Counted from the first letter of the stretch, positions 37,693-48,008 are shown. The stretch: 64,000 nt of DNA from Alicyclobacillus tolerans (GCF_021739485.1 NZ_JAJFNK010000004.1:124001-188000); one strand, 5' to 3'. Program-made: numbers and translations. The notes: a model not told the origin generated them from the sequence alone.

Positions 37693-37842
37693 ATGCATTC
37701 GGTGGATATCAATCTGGCGGTACCGCAAGTGAATCGAACGGTGAGCCAAGTTCTTGACTTTGGTGTCTCTATGCATGTAAAGTATTTTCAGAATTTGTCG
37801 ACCCCCCCCTTAAACGATGTCTTATATCAACATCTACGATAA
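37693..37842 (+). CDS. Doubtful 49-aa frame ahead of the diguanylate cyclase
   Basis: ATG to TAA with a protein-like product (starts MHSVDINLAVPQVNRTVSQV) in the region 37551-37909, which has no other gene. There is no Shine-Dalgarno site. The frame includes a run of eight C, and a possible promoter (TTGACT, 18 nt, TAAAGT) lies inside it at about 37753-37782. More likely a leader region of the following gene than a gene. Confidence 0.2.
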   Translation: MHSVDINLAVPQVNRTVSQVLDFGVSMHVKYFQNLSTPPLNDVLYQHLR

Positions 37843-37909
37843 GGTCGATCCCAGCATGTTGCTTAACACTATGGGTGTAACCCCCTGACAGTGAAGGAGA
37901 ACGTTAAGT

Positions 37910-39010
37910 TTGAGGAAACTCTCTCGGCAACATGCACCGTCCACCATGCCGGATCGCAGTTTTGATGTAACCATGTACAGATTCGTACTGTTTAGCCTGC
38001 TCACCGGTCTTGCGGCAACCCTCATCCGTTTTGTTTTCACATTGTACTTTGGTTCTGCAGAAGTCCTTCGATACGGAGGAACCCCTGTCGGAATGATCGT
38101 GCAATCTTCTCTAGCTCTAGTCCTTTGGAGACGACCTCAATCTCTTTACGTCGTCTTAAAAATCATTTATTGGTATTTGGCACTTGGAATCAGCATGAAG
38201 TTGACCTATCTCTTATTTTGGGATGAACAGGCGCTGTACACGAATCTTTTATGGATGGTTCCCTGGATGTCCGTTGGTTTTGTATTGTCCTTTTTAATTT
38301 TCAGCAGGCCATTGGCAACAGGGCTTTCTGTTGTGGTGTTTGGCATTTGGGTCACAATTAGTACAGTATTTGTCGTCCTGAACTTTGGAAATCCGCAAGG
38401 TCGAGCCGGTTTGCTGATGTTGCCGCAGGCTTATCTTGCACAATGCGTTCTCATTGTGTTTTTGGTGCTTTACTCCAAGTTGCGCGGTCTCTATTTGGTC
38501 TCGCGCAAATCTGTTTTACAGATGGAGCAAATTGCGAATACGGACTTCTTGCTCGGGATCGCCAATCGCAGGTCCACTCAGGTCGAAATAAATGTGCAAA
38601 TGAACCAAGCAGTTGAAATGAAAACCGCTTTGAGCGTAATTTTAATGGATATCGATCAATTTAAAGAGATTAACGATTGGTATGGACATGATACCGGTGA
38701 TGCGGTTCTGGTAGAAATCACTTCTTTAGTGTTGGATGTTGTCAAGCCACCCTGTCTGTTTGGACGCTGGGGCGGGGATGAGTTTCTTCTCGTGGCGCCG
38801 AGTTTTACGGCCCTCGAGTCTTGCAAATTAGCCGATAAAATCCGCGGAACCCTGGCAGTGCATCCATTTCAAATCGGTCAAGTGACGGCAAGTTTCGGAG
38901 TCGCTGAATTTCGAATCGGGGAAAACATGGGCACTCTTCTCAAAAGAGTCGACGAGGCTCTTTATGAATCTAAAAAATCAGGGAGAAACCGGGTTGAGAT
39001 AGCCATTTAG
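37910..39010 (+). CDS. Membrane diguanylate cyclase (GGDEF)
   Basis: 366 aa. About six membrane helices (roughly residues 20-200) form an unassigned sensor region. The GGDEF domain (about 205-366) has TDFLLGIANRR, MDIDQFKEINDWYGHDTGD and the intact active-site motif RWGGDEFLL. The inhibitory I-site is lost: where RxxD should stand before the motif there is KPPC. TTG start 10 nt after AAGGAG. Makes cyclic di-GMP; isolated gene with no EAL partner. Confidence 0.9.
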   Translation: MRKLSRQHAPSTMPDRSFDVTMYRFVLFSLLTGLAATLIRFVFTLYFGSAEVLRYGGTPVGMIVQSSLALVLWRRPQSLYVVLKIIYWYLALGISMKLTYLLFWDEQALYTNLLWMVPWMSVGFVLSFLIFSRPLATGLSVVVFGIWVTISTVFVVLNFGNPQGRAGLLMLPQAYLAQCVLIVFLVLYSKLRGLYLVSRKSVLQMEQIANTDFLLGIANRRSTQVEINVQMNQAVEMKTALSVILMDIDQFKEINDWYGHDTGDAVLVEITSLVLDVVKPPCLFGRWGGDEFLLVAPSFTALESCKLADKIRGTLAVHPFQIGQVTASFGVAEFRIGENMGTLLKRVDEALYESKKSGRNRVEIAI

Positions 39011-39070
39011 ACGCTCCCCCCCAGGCGCGATACGCCGCGGTCGGAGCAAAACTCGGCCACTCCAGGATTA

Positions 39071-39145
39071 GCCCTTCTAGGGGTACCCCTTCTAGTACTA
39101 TCCCTTCTAGTACTACCCCTTCTAGTACTACCCCTTCTAGTGCGA
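39071..39145. repeat. Five tandem 15-bp repeats
   Basis: Units of CCCCTTCTAGTACTA at 39071, 39086, 39101, 39116 and 39131; the three middle ones differ by at most one base and the outer ones diverge. A minus-strand frame through them reads LEGVVLEGVVLEGIV and is judged an accident of the repeat. It lies in the 330-nt gap after the diguanylate cyclase. A second, looser repeat (CATGTAG(C/A)AATG) follows near 39250-39280. Confidence 0.85.
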
Positions 39146-39342
39146 GGAAAATGTCAGCCACGCACATTCTGCAAGCAATCAGCATGACTGATCGTACATG
39201 GATGCCGTGCACGAATGCGACCACAGCCTGCAAATGCAGAAATGCGCGTGGCATGTAGCAATGTGCGTTTCATGTAGAAATGCGACTGCAGAACTCCCTT
39301 CAAATCACCAGTACAAGCCTTAGGTTCGTTACCCTAGCTTTC

Positions 39343-39612
39343 TTAGTAATGCTTCGAAGGATTGTAAGGATTGTAATGGTGGTCATCATGGTCATCTGTG
39401 TATTCGTGGCTGCTGTGGTAATGGTGCCCGTGGTGCCCGTGGTACTTGTGGCTGTCTTCGTAGTGGTGCGTGGGAATCCGAAGGATTTGCCCCTTGTGAA
39501 TCATGTTGGGATTTTTAATTCCATTTGCCTGAACAATGGCTTGAACAGTGGTATCGTATTTCGCTGCAATTGTACCCAGCGTGTCACCGGATTGGACAAT
39601 ATAACGGACCAT
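39343..39612 (-). CDS. LysM protein with His/Tyr-rich tail
   Basis: 89 aa. One LysM domain (about 1-47: YIVQSGDTLGTIAAKYDTT, then ANGIKNPNMIHKGQILRIP), which binds peptidoglycan or related glycans. The tail is about 17 of 40 residues His, plus Tyr and Asp (HHYEDSHKYHGHHGHHYH and on). No signal peptide, so it fits a protein loaded onto the forespore from the mother cell, as SafA-type coat proteins are. The tail could bind metals. ATG preceded by GGGGGTG. Confidence 0.85.
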   Translation of the reverse strand: MVRYIVQSGDTLGTIAAKYDTTVQAIVQANGIKNPNMIHKGQILRIPTHHYEDSHKYHGHHGHHYHSSHEYTDDHDDHHYNPYNPSKHY

Positions 39613-39752
39613 CCGTTTGTCACCCCCTACCCCCCAGTGTGATGCGACGCGATCACAACTTATGGGAAATTTCCGGAAAGTGAATGGATGCTTGCCTACT
39701 ACCGCAGCAGCAAACGGATTTTTTTCAGCATTTTCGATGCTGCTTACGAACC

Positions 39753-39784
39753 AAGGCGGCCCGAACTCCCGCTTAGGCCGCCTT
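39753..39784 (-). terminator. Hairpin after the DsbA-like gene
   Basis: AAGGCGGCC pairs with GGCCGCCTT around 14 nt, about 20 nt downstream of the stop at 39805. Weak T tract. Confidence 0.55.
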
Positions 39785-39804
39785 ATAAACCCTTGTCGAC
39801 TGCT

Positions 39805-40413
39805 TCATTTTCCTTTCGATGCAATTTCTATTAAGGCATTCCGGAATGCTTCAATCGGCTGCGCACCGACGACTTTGTACCTGCCATTGATGATAAAAGT
39901 AGGAGTTCCGGTCACACCGTACTGGGCTCCTTCGCGTTGCGCTTGTTCCAACCTCGGCAAATACCTTTGGTCTGTCAAAGCCTTTTGCAACTCATCGACC
40001 ACAAGCCCACTTTGCTTGGCTAACTGCAGCAAAACGTCCACATTGCCAATATCTTCACCTCGAGCAAAATACGCATCAAAAATCCGCTTGTGAAAGTCGT
40101 GAAACACGCCGTTATCTCTGGCAAACTCACTGGCCATCAACGCCATCCTGGAGTTCGACAGAAGGTTCATTTGCCCAAAAGACAGTCCAAAGGCTTTCCC
40201 AGTCTCATTTAACCTTTTGTACATCTGCTCCACTGACGCAGCCGGAAAGACATCCTTCAGTTGTTTGCCTTCTCGGGGCGTGTCTGGATGAATCTCAAAG
40301 CTAACCCAGTCGTCCTCAATCTCAAACTCTTTCTTCAACGCTTCGACAATCCCGTTGCCGATATAGCAAAACGGTCAGATGTAATCAGAAAATATCCTAA
40401 ACTGGAACCTCAT
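39805..40413 (-). CDS. DsbA/FrnE-like thiol oxidoreductase with in-frame TGA (candidate selenoprotein)
   Basis: The frame opens at ATG 40413 behind a strong GGAGGG and runs 202 codons if the TGA at codon 13 (40375-40377) is read through. The N-terminus is then MRFQFRIFSDYI-U-PFCYIGNG, where family members have SDYxCPFCYIG: the TGA replaces exactly the first Cys of the CxxC active site. The rest is intact: an all-helical insert (about 65-150) and the cis-Pro loop GVTGTPTFIINGRYKVVGAQ. There is no other frame damage. A SECIS-like hairpin follows the TGA. If TGA means stop, translation would need to restart at a TTG, GTG or ATG without the active site. Selenocysteine or a nonsense mutation are the alternatives. 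Confidence 0.8.
40344..40360 (-). other. Candidate bacterial SECIS hairpin
   Basis: On the minus strand, CGGCAA-CGGGA-TTGTCG forms six pairs (one G-U) with a 5-nt loop whose second base is G. The loop begins 20 nt after the TGA. Known bacterial SECIS elements are short stems directly downstream of UGA with a G early in the apical loop, so position and shape fit. A competing stem (CCG/CGG plus TTGC/GCAA with a UU bulge) starts immediately after the TGA. Confidence 0.45.
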
Positions 40414-40534
40414 GACGTCCCTCCATCCAGTAGAATTCGTCGCGCAAAACGATTTCGTTTGCGAACGGGTACCTGTTTGATAACATGATCAAGAGAAGTT
40501 CTAACCATACAGTGATGAGAAGGAGTGGGTGCAG

Positions 40535-41107
40535 ATGGAAGAAAGCCGCCCAGCTTTACTGGTGATGGACGTTCAAAATGGCATCGTATCCCGGTATGCA
40601 GACAAGCCGGATGCGATGGTCCCGTTTCAAACAGCAGTTCGCGCCGCCCGGAACGCAGGTGTCCCCGTCATCTTTGTTCGAGTCGCCTTTCGCGAGGGTT
40701 ACCCTGAAATCAGTCCACGTAACAAGTCATTCTCAATGATTTCTAAACAAAGCACAATGACCACGGCGGACTTCTCGACCCAGATTCACGCGTCCGTAGC
40801 ACCTACCGAGGGTGAACCTGTCGTAACGAAACTCCGGGTCAGTGCGTTCACCGGCAGTGACCTCGAAGTCATTCTCCGCGGGCAGAGCATCGACACGCTC
40901 GTGCTTTGCGGGATTGCGACAAGCGGCGTTGTCCTGTCGACACTTCGAGAAGCTGCCGACAAAGACTACAGCCTGGTCGTACTCTCTGACGCCTGCCTCG
41001 ATTTGGATCCAGAAGTTCATCGCGTTCTGATGGAAAAGGTATTTCCGCGCCAAGCGGAGGTCCAAACCGTAGAACAATGGGCCTCCGCACTGTCCGCTAA
41101 GCCTTGA
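40535..41107 (+). CDS. Isochorismatase-family cysteine hydrolase
   Basis: 190 aa. ALLVMDVQNGIV holds the catalytic Asp, TKLRVSAFTGSDLEVILRG the Lys region, and LVLCGIATSGVVLSTLREAADKDY the cis-peptide. The usual nucleophile position of the family (G-x-x-x-x-x-C-V) reads GIATSGVVLS here, so Cys is replaced by Gly/Val and the Cys lies earlier, in LVLCG. True hydrolase activity is therefore uncertain. ATG 40535 with AAGGAG at 9 nt. Divergent from the DsbA-like gene. Confidence 0.8.
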   Translation: MEESRPALLVMDVQNGIVSRYADKPDAMVPFQTAVRAARNAGVPVIFVRVAFREGYPEISPRNKSFSMISKQSTMTTADFSTQIHASVAPTEGEPVVTKLRVSAFTGSDLEVILRGQSIDTLVLCGIATSGVVLSTLREAADKDYSLVVLSDACLDLDPEVHRVLMEKVFPRQAEVQTVEQWASALSAKP

Positions 41108-41148
41108 TGGTGTTTAACATCGTGTGTTGCAGCGTCATTCGTTCAACA

Positions 41149-43029
41149 TCAAAGCATGATTTTGCAAATGTCGTTTGTGAAATCGACCGGGTCTTCGATG
41201 GGAAGTCCTTCAATCAGCAGCGCCTGATTGTACAACAGGTTCGTGTAGAGACCTAATTTCTCCGCATCGCGTTCAAAGGCCGATTTTAAGGATTGAAACA
41301 CCCCGTGGTTGACGTTGATTTCCAATACTTTTTCGGCCTTGACGTTTTGGTTGTTCGGCATCGCTTGAAGAACCTTTTCCATTTCAATGGTAATTTCGCC
41401 GTCGGCAGTCAAGCATACCGGGTGGTTCTTGAGTCGCTTTGAGACCCGGACATCCTTCACCTTGTCAGACAGAATTTTTCTCATTTCTTCAAACAAGGCT
41501 TGGTTCTCATGGGCCTCTTGCTCGGTTTGCTCTTGGCTGTCGTCGGCTTCAATCCCTAAATCGCCGCTGGATACGGACTTAAACTCTTTTTCTTTGTACG
41601 TCATCAGCATTTTAATGGCGAACTCGTCCACATCTTCAATGAAATACAGGATTTCATAACCCTTGTCGGCTACGAGCTCAGTTTGAGGCAGTTTCTCAAT
41701 CCTTTCATATGTGCCTCCCGAAGCGTAGTAGATGTACTTTTGGTCTTCTGGCATTCTGGACACGTACTCGTCCAAGGTGACCATTTTCTTTTCCTTTGAC
41801 GAATAGAACATCAACAGGTCTTGCAATACGTCTTTGTTGCTCCCAAAGTCGCTGTAGACCCCGTACTTCAATTGTGTGCCAAAGGCCTTGTAAAACGTTT
41901 CGTACTTGTCCCTGTCGTCTTTGAGCATGCGTTGCAATTGACTCGTGATCTTACTTTTAATGTTTTTCGCAATGAGCTGGAGCTGCTTGTCTTGCTGCAA
42001 AATCTCTCGGGAAATATTCAGAGACAAATCTTCCGAATCGACCATACCTTTGACGAAACTGTAGTAATCCGGAAGCAAATCCGGGGCTTTGCTCATAATG
42101 AGCACTCCGTTTGAGTACAACTCCAATCCCTTTTCGTATTCCTTGGTGTAATAGTCAAAAGGTTGTTTCTCAGGGATATACAAAATGGCGTTGTATCGTA
42201 CGGCTCCATCGACACTGATGTGGAGGTGTTGAAGGGGCTTGTCGAAGCCATAGTGCTTCTCCATATAGAAGTTTTCATAATCCTCGTCGGTGAGCTCGTT
42301 TTTGTTTCTTCTCCATATGGGCACCATGCTGTTCATGGTTTGTTCTTCCCGGTATTCCTCGAACTCTCCTTCGCTGCCATCCTTGGGTCTATGCTGCGTC
42401 ACGTCCATTTTGATCGGATAGCGGATGAAGTCAGAGTACTTCTTGATAATCGATCTCAATCGATACTCGTCCAGATAATCGTCGTAGTTCTCATCTTCGG
42501 TACTCTCTTTGATCTTCAACACGATCTCGGTACCCACTGTATCCTTTTCAGCCGGCACAATCGTGTACCCATCGACCCCGGACGATTCCCACTTAAACGC
42601 AGTTTCGCTCCCTAAAGCCCTGCTGATGACCGTAACCACGTCGGCCACCATAAACGCAGAATAAAAACCAACACCAAATTGGCCGATGATATCGTGACCA
42701 TCTTTCGCTTCGTTTTCATTTTTAAAGGCCAGTGACCCGCTTTGTGCAATCACACCGAGGTTGTTTTCAAGTTCCTCCTTGGTCATGCCGATACCCGTAT
42801 CTAAAATCGTCAACGTCCGCGCGGGCTTGTCCGGAACCACCTTTATGTAGTAATTTTCTTTATCAAAGACTAATGAGCTGTCACTCAGCGCTTTGTAGTA
42901 TATTTTGTCAATGGCATCGCTGGCATTTGAAATGAGTTCCCTCAGAAAAATTTCCCGATTCGAGTAGATGGAATGAATCATCATGTCTAACAGCCGTTTC
43001 GATTCGGCCTTAAATGGCGTTTTTTCCAT
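41149..43029 (-). CDS. htpG: Molecular chaperone HtpG (Hsp90)
   Basis: 626 aa. The N-terminal ATPase domain has [30 protein letters not shown] and [13 protein letters not shown]. The middle domain has [14 protein letters not shown] and [12 protein letters not shown]; the C-terminal dimer domain ends [11 protein letters not shown] 43029 lies 8 nt after AAAGGAG; six extra codons upstream are open. A perfect CIRCE operator lies 66 nt upstream, so the gene is expected to be under HrcA heat-shock control. Confidence 0.97.
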   Translation of the reverse strand: MEKTPFKAESKRLLDMMIHSIYSNREIFLRELISNASDAIDKIYYKALSDSSLVFDKENYYIKVVPDKPARTLTILDTGIGMTKEELENNLGVIAQSGSLAFKNENEAKDGHDIIGQFGVGFYSAFMVADVVTVISRALGSETAFKWESSGVDGYTIVPAEKDTVGTEIVLKIKESTEDENYDDYLDEYRLRSIIKKYSDFIRYPIKMDVTQHRPKDGSEGEFEEYREEQTMNSMVPIWRRNKNELTDEDYENFYMEKHYGFDKPLQHLHISVDGAVRYNAILYIPEKQPFDYYTKEYEKGLELYSNGVLIMSKAPDLLPDYYSFVKGMVDSEDLSLNISREILQQDKQLQLIAKNIKSKITSQLQRMLKDDRDKYETFYKAFGTQLKYGVYSDFGSNKDVLQDLLMFYSSKEKKMVTLDEYVSRMPEDQKYIYYASGGTYERIEKLPQTELVADKGYEILYFIEDVDEFAIKMLMTYKEKEFKSVSSGDLGIEADDSQEQTEQEAHENQALFEEMRKILSDKVKDVRVSKRLKNHPVCLTADGEITIEMEKVLQAMPNNQNVKAEKVLEINVNHGVFQSLKSAFERDAEKLGLYTNLLYNQALLIEGLPIEDPVDFTNDICKIML

Positions 43030-43094
43030 ACCAACATCTCCTTTCAAGCGCTCTTCGGACTCAATGGACCTTTGTCGCTAGGCATCCCCGATAG

Positions 43095-43121
43095 TTAGCA
43101 CTCAACGTACAAGAGTGCTAA
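43095..43121 (-). promoter_or_regulatory. CIRCE operator (HrcA binding site)
   Basis: TTAGCACTC-N9-GAGTGCTAA, identical to the consensus in both 9-bp arms and in spacing. It lies in the htpG leader. Confidence 0.93.
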
Positions 43122-43193
43122 CACACTGTTTATTTTACACATCCTTAGGTTCCCGTCAATTTTGTTTTCTGTCCTTTCTGCTCTCAGCACAAA

Positions 43194-43242
43194 CAAAAAA
43201 CCGAACACTCACCAGATTGATTACATCCGGGGTCGTTCGGTT
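43194..43242 (-). terminator. Terminator downstream of glpD
   Basis: Read on the minus strand, AACCGAAC pairs with GTTCGGTT, followed by TTTTG. It ends the glycerol block and separates it from htpG. The 150 nt between the glpD stop and this hairpin hold no gene. Confidence 0.75.
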
Positions 43243-43393
43243 CCCTATGTTCCTTGACAAATGTGTCACTCCTCACATTGACAGTGCTACGGTGATGACC
43301 GCAGCGCAGCGCCCATCGACTTTAAACCACTGAAAAAACTTGAGAGGGCAAATTGGATATCCGGGTCTTTCAACACCTCCCGACACTTGTATC

Positions 43394-45052
43394 TTAGATG
43401 GCCTGTGTCGCCTCGGCGATATGCAATTCCAGTTCTCTCGTATGCCGTGTGCGCTCTTCTTCTGACCACGAGTTAACCTCAGCCATGTAGTGCACGACTT
43501 GCTCTTCCCACTGCTTTACCCAACTCACATTGAAAAACATCGCACCTGTCCTGCGAATAAAATAATCCGAAGGTGTCACCACCATTTCGTGAAGCATTCC
43601 GTACACCAAAGAAGCGTACACGTCCAGAGGCAACTGGTATTTTTCTGCAACATCCCTCCCGTCGTCCAGGATTTCATAGACTGCGGCAACGTTCGTTCCA
43701 TATCGATGAACTAGTTTCGAAGCATCCTCTTGCGATAATCCAAGCTTGACACCATCCTGGATATGGGAGGCCATATAAACTGAGGTATTCGCCGACCCAC
43801 TAAATTTTCCACCCGATAATTCAATGTGTTCCGTTTTACACTTCGGATAATGCTCCCCAGTTTCAGCAAGAAATTGGGATGCGATGAGAGAAGTCACCTT
43901 GTCGGCCATTTTTCGGTAACCTGTCAGTTTGCCTCCCGCAATCGTAATCAACCCGCTCGGGGAGATGAATACTTCATCTCGCCGGGAGATTTCCGACGGT
44001 GATTTCCCTTCCTCATGGATCAACGGCCGGACTCCCGCCCAGAATGATTCGACGTCGTGGGCGGTCAACGCAACAGACGGAAACATATAGTTTACACATT
44101 CAACCAAATAATCAATGTCTTGCTGAGTAGCCCGGGGCGTTGTTGGATCCATGTGGTAGTCGGTGTCGGTAGTACCCACATAAACTTTACCCTCTCGAGG
44201 AATTGCAAACACCATACGGCCGTCCGGCACATCGAAGTAGACAGGGTTTCCCAACGGAAATCTGGCATGGTCAACGACAATGTGGACCCCCTTCGTCAGA
44301 TGCATCGTCTTTCCGCGCTTTGATCCGTCCACCTCGCGCAATTTGTCTACCCATGGGCCTGTCGCATTGATGATTTTACGAGCGTGTATTTGGTGATTGT
44401 CCCCAGAAAGCAAGTCAGTCACATGGACGCCAACCACTTTTCCGTGGCTGTAGATCAGCGAATCCGCCTTCATGTAGTTCAGTGCCGTGGCTCCTCGGTC
44501 GACTGCCTCTTTCAGAATTTCTATAGTCAACCGGGCGTCGTCTGTCCGGTACTCCACGTAGTAACCGGCACCTTTGAGGTCATCTTGGCGCAACAACGGT
44601 TCTTTCTGAAGAGTTTCCTCTTTTGTGAGCATTTTTCGCCGCTCGTCATCCCTCACTTTTGCGAGGCGGTCGTAAATGTAGATTCCGATCGCGCTCATAA
44701 ACATTCCATAGGTTCCATTTTTAATAATCGGAAGCAACATCCATAGCGGAGTCGTCACATGCGGTGCATTTTCGTAAACAATGGCACGTTCTTGGCCGAC
44801 TTCTGCCACCAGTTCCACGTCAAATTGTTTCAGGTAACGGAGCCCGCCATGAATCAGTTTTGTCGACCGACTGGACGTCCCTGCCGCAAAGTCCTGCATT
44901 TCGATAAGCCCGACCTTAAGACCGCGGGTCTGAGCGTCCAACAAAATTCCGGCTCCAGTAACTCCGCCACCAATAATCAGAACGTCAAGAGGTTCAGAAC
45001 AGAGACCCGCAATCATTTCCTGGCGATGGTCTAAGGAAAATGGCATCCCCAC
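43394..45052 (-). CDS. glpD: Glycerol-3-phosphate dehydrogenase, FAD-dependent
   Basis: 552 aa (EC 1.1.5.3), oxidises glycerol-3-phosphate to dihydroxyacetone phosphate at the membrane with transfer to quinone. DVLIIGGGVTGAGILLDAQTRG is the FAD-binding loop. DFAAGTSSRSTKLIHGGLRYLKQF is the GlpD signature, and GGKLTGYRKMAD the second nucleotide site. The C-terminal domain has DYFIRRTGAMFFN. Preceded by an inverted repeat in the leader that could be an attenuator. It follows glpK on the same strand. Confidence 0.96.
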   Translation of the reverse strand: MGMPFSLDHRQEMIAGLCSEPLDVLIIGGGVTGAGILLDAQTRGLKVGLIEMQDFAAGTSSRSTKLIHGGLRYLKQFDVELVAEVGQERAIVYENAPHVTTPLWMLLPIIKNGTYGMFMSAIGIYIYDRLAKVRDDERRKMLTKEETLQKEPLLRQDDLKGAGYYVEYRTDDARLTIEILKEAVDRGATALNYMKADSLIYSHGKVVGVHVTDLLSGDNHQIHARKIINATGPWVDKLREVDGSKRGKTMHLTKGVHIVVDHARFPLGNPVYFDVPDGRMVFAIPREGKVYVGTTDTDYHMDPTTPRATQQDIDYLVECVNYMFPSVALTAHDVESFWAGVRPLIHEEGKSPSEISRRDEVFISPSGLITIAGGKLTGYRKMADKVTSLIASQFLAETGEHYPKCKTEHIELSGGKFSGSANTSVYMASHIQDGVKLGLSQEDASKLVHRYGTNVAAVYEILDDGRDVAEKYQLPLDVYASLVYGMLHEMVVTPSDYFIRRTGAMFFNVSWVKQWEEQVVHYMAEVNSWSEEERTRHTRELELHIAEATQAI

Positions 45053-45075
45053 TGTGTCTTCACTCCCCTAAGCTA

Positions 45076-45117
45076 GAAACCACAAGGACCCGGCTTACGC
45101 CAGGCCGACTTGTGGTT
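45076..45117 (-). terminator. Leader hairpin between glpK and glpD
   Basis: AAACCACAAG pairs perfectly with CTTGTGGTTT with an inner GGC/GCC stem. It lies 25 nt before the glpD start and 19 nt after the glpK stop. It can end glpK messages or act as an attenuator. In B. subtilis a leader terminator of glpD is overcome by GlpP; no glpP gene is in view here. Confidence 0.65.
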
Positions 45118-45135
45118 TCTTTGGCATACCGAATC

Positions 45136-46644
<1,509 letters not shown>

Positions 46645-46753
46645 TCACTCCCTATTCACTCAATTCGCTATGCAGCACTTTCGCGTAAGCCCCAATTTTT
46701 GAACGGGTCACACAGGCCCTAGCACTGACATGCTGACTTTACGCTCTGCCCGC

Positions 46754-47653
46754 TTACAGACTGACCTTGCTGTCTTCTGAGAGAGTTGGCACGGATTTTC
46801 CCAAACGCGCCGCGATGGTATCCGCAATAAACCACTTGTAGACAAATGGACCAATTCCACCGCCCACGAGTGGCCCTACAATTGGGATCCACCAGTAGCC
46901 TCCAATTCCCGGCCCAGGAAATGCATTGGGTCCCCAACCTGCAAGCCATGCAAACAAGCGTGGGCCAAAGTCACGGGCTGGATTAATAGCATATCCGGCA
47001 TCTACGCCGAAAGACATTCCGATAGCGGCTACAGCCAGACCGACAATGAATGGGCCCAAGTTGGCTTGAACACCGGAGTTTTTTGCATCGCCAATCGCCA
47101 AGACCAAAAGAACCAATAAGAATGTACCTAAAACTTGGTCAAGAAAGGGTCCGAACCAATTCCCGTGGAAATAAGGCGCCGGGAACGTGGCGAAAATACT
47201 AAATGTTGTAAGACCTCCGGCGGATGCCCGACTCGTGATATGATGTGCTGCATTCCAAGCATTCATTGCAAGATGGTAATCCATGTAAACCAGTGCCGCT
47301 CCGACAAACGCGCCTAATACCTGGGCAATCCAATATGGAACAACCTTTTTCCAAGGCAAGTCCCCTTTGAGAGCCAAAGCGAAGGTCACAGCAGGATTCA
47401 TATGGGCGCCTGAGACTCCGCCCGCAAGATAAGCCCCCATCACCACCGCAAAGGCCCATCCCCAGGTGATTAAAAGCCAGCCACCTGCTCCCTGGAAAAT
47501 CACCACCGTACGTCCTGACATGGTTAAACCAACCACTGCTACTGCGACAACCCCGTCGCCAAAAGCAAGTAGAATAGCTGTAGAAATAAATTCCGCCAAA
47601 AGCTCCCCCCAAGTGGTGGAGCGCCAGCCTCTACTTTCGACCGAAGAAGCCAT
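46754..47653 (-). CDS. glpF: Aquaglyceroporin (MIP family)
   Basis: About 299 aa, six helices and two half-helices. The two pore motifs are intact: [13 protein letters not shown] and [15 protein letters not shown], where Asp after the second NPAR marks glycerol facilitators. Start after AAGGAGG. It is longer than GlpF of E. coli by a C-terminal extension ([17 protein letters not shown]). It follows the HPr gene by about 90 nt and may share its transcript. Confidence 0.94.
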   Translation of the reverse strand: MASSVESRGWRSTTWGELLAEFISTAILLAFGDGVVAVAVVGLTMSGRTVVIFQGAGGWLLITWGWAFAVVMGAYLAGGVSGAHMNPAVTFALALKGDLPWKKVVPYWIAQVLGAFVGAALVYMDYHLAMNAWNAAHHITSRASAGGLTTFSIFATFPAPYFHGNWFGPFLDQVLGTFLLVLLVLAIGDAKNSGVQANLGPFIVGLAVAAIGMSFGVDAGYAINPARDFGPRLFAWLAGWGPNAFPGPGIGGYWWIPIVGPLVGGGIGPFVYKWFIADTIAARLGKSVPTLSEDSKVSL

Positions 47654-47744
47654 GTATGACCCTCCTTACGTTCAATCAGATAAGTGTGTTGCGACCCACA
47701 GCGAAATTTTGAAGAGGGGTTTCAAACGACTCGCGTCGGATGAG

Positions 47745-48002
47745 CTACCTTGGGGTAGTGAACATTTGAGCAAGCGCTTCTACAGCCGCGTCTTCATCAG
47801 GCCCCTCTGCCTGAAGCTGGACTTCTGTCCCGTTCCTTATCGTGAGTTTCATGATGCTAAGAACACTTTTTGCATCAACAACCGTTCCACCGACTTTGAT
47901 TTTAATTTCAGAATTATACGAATTCGCTACTCGAACAAGGTCAGCTGCGGGTCGCGCATGAACACCTTCTTCAAGGTTGACTACAACAACTCGGCTTACC
48001 AT
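47745..48002 (-). CDS. HPr-family phosphocarrier of the DHA cluster
   Basis: 85 aa. GVHARPAA has the phosphorylated His15, and Ser46 is present (DAKSVLSIM), the site that HPr kinase uses in Gram-positive HPr. It is encoded 6 nt after dhaM, where E. coli DhaM has a fused HPr domain; here the domain is a separate protein. It should pass phosphate from the neighbouring Enzyme I to DhaM, and Ser46 could link it to catabolite control. Confidence 0.9.
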   Translation of the reverse strand: MVSRVVVVNLEEGVHARPAADLVRVANSYNSEIKIKVGGTVVDAKSVLSIMKLTIRNGTEVQLQAEGPDEDAAVEALAQMFTTPR

Positions 48003-48008
48003 CTGGTT

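Noticed and set aside
39071..39145. CRISPR array
   Set aside because: The 15-bp units touch each other with no spacers, and no cas genes are present.
38970..39254. A 94-codon minus-strand frame reading LEGVVLEGVVLEG
   Set aside because: The repeated sequence is produced by the 15-bp tandem DNA repeat, and the frame overlaps the end of the diguanylate cyclase on the other strand; no ribosome site.
39805..40338. A DsbA-like protein starting at 40338
   Set aside because: There is no ribosome site at that codon, it would lack the CxxC active site, and the homologous N-terminus lies in frame just upstream beyond the TGA with a strong site.
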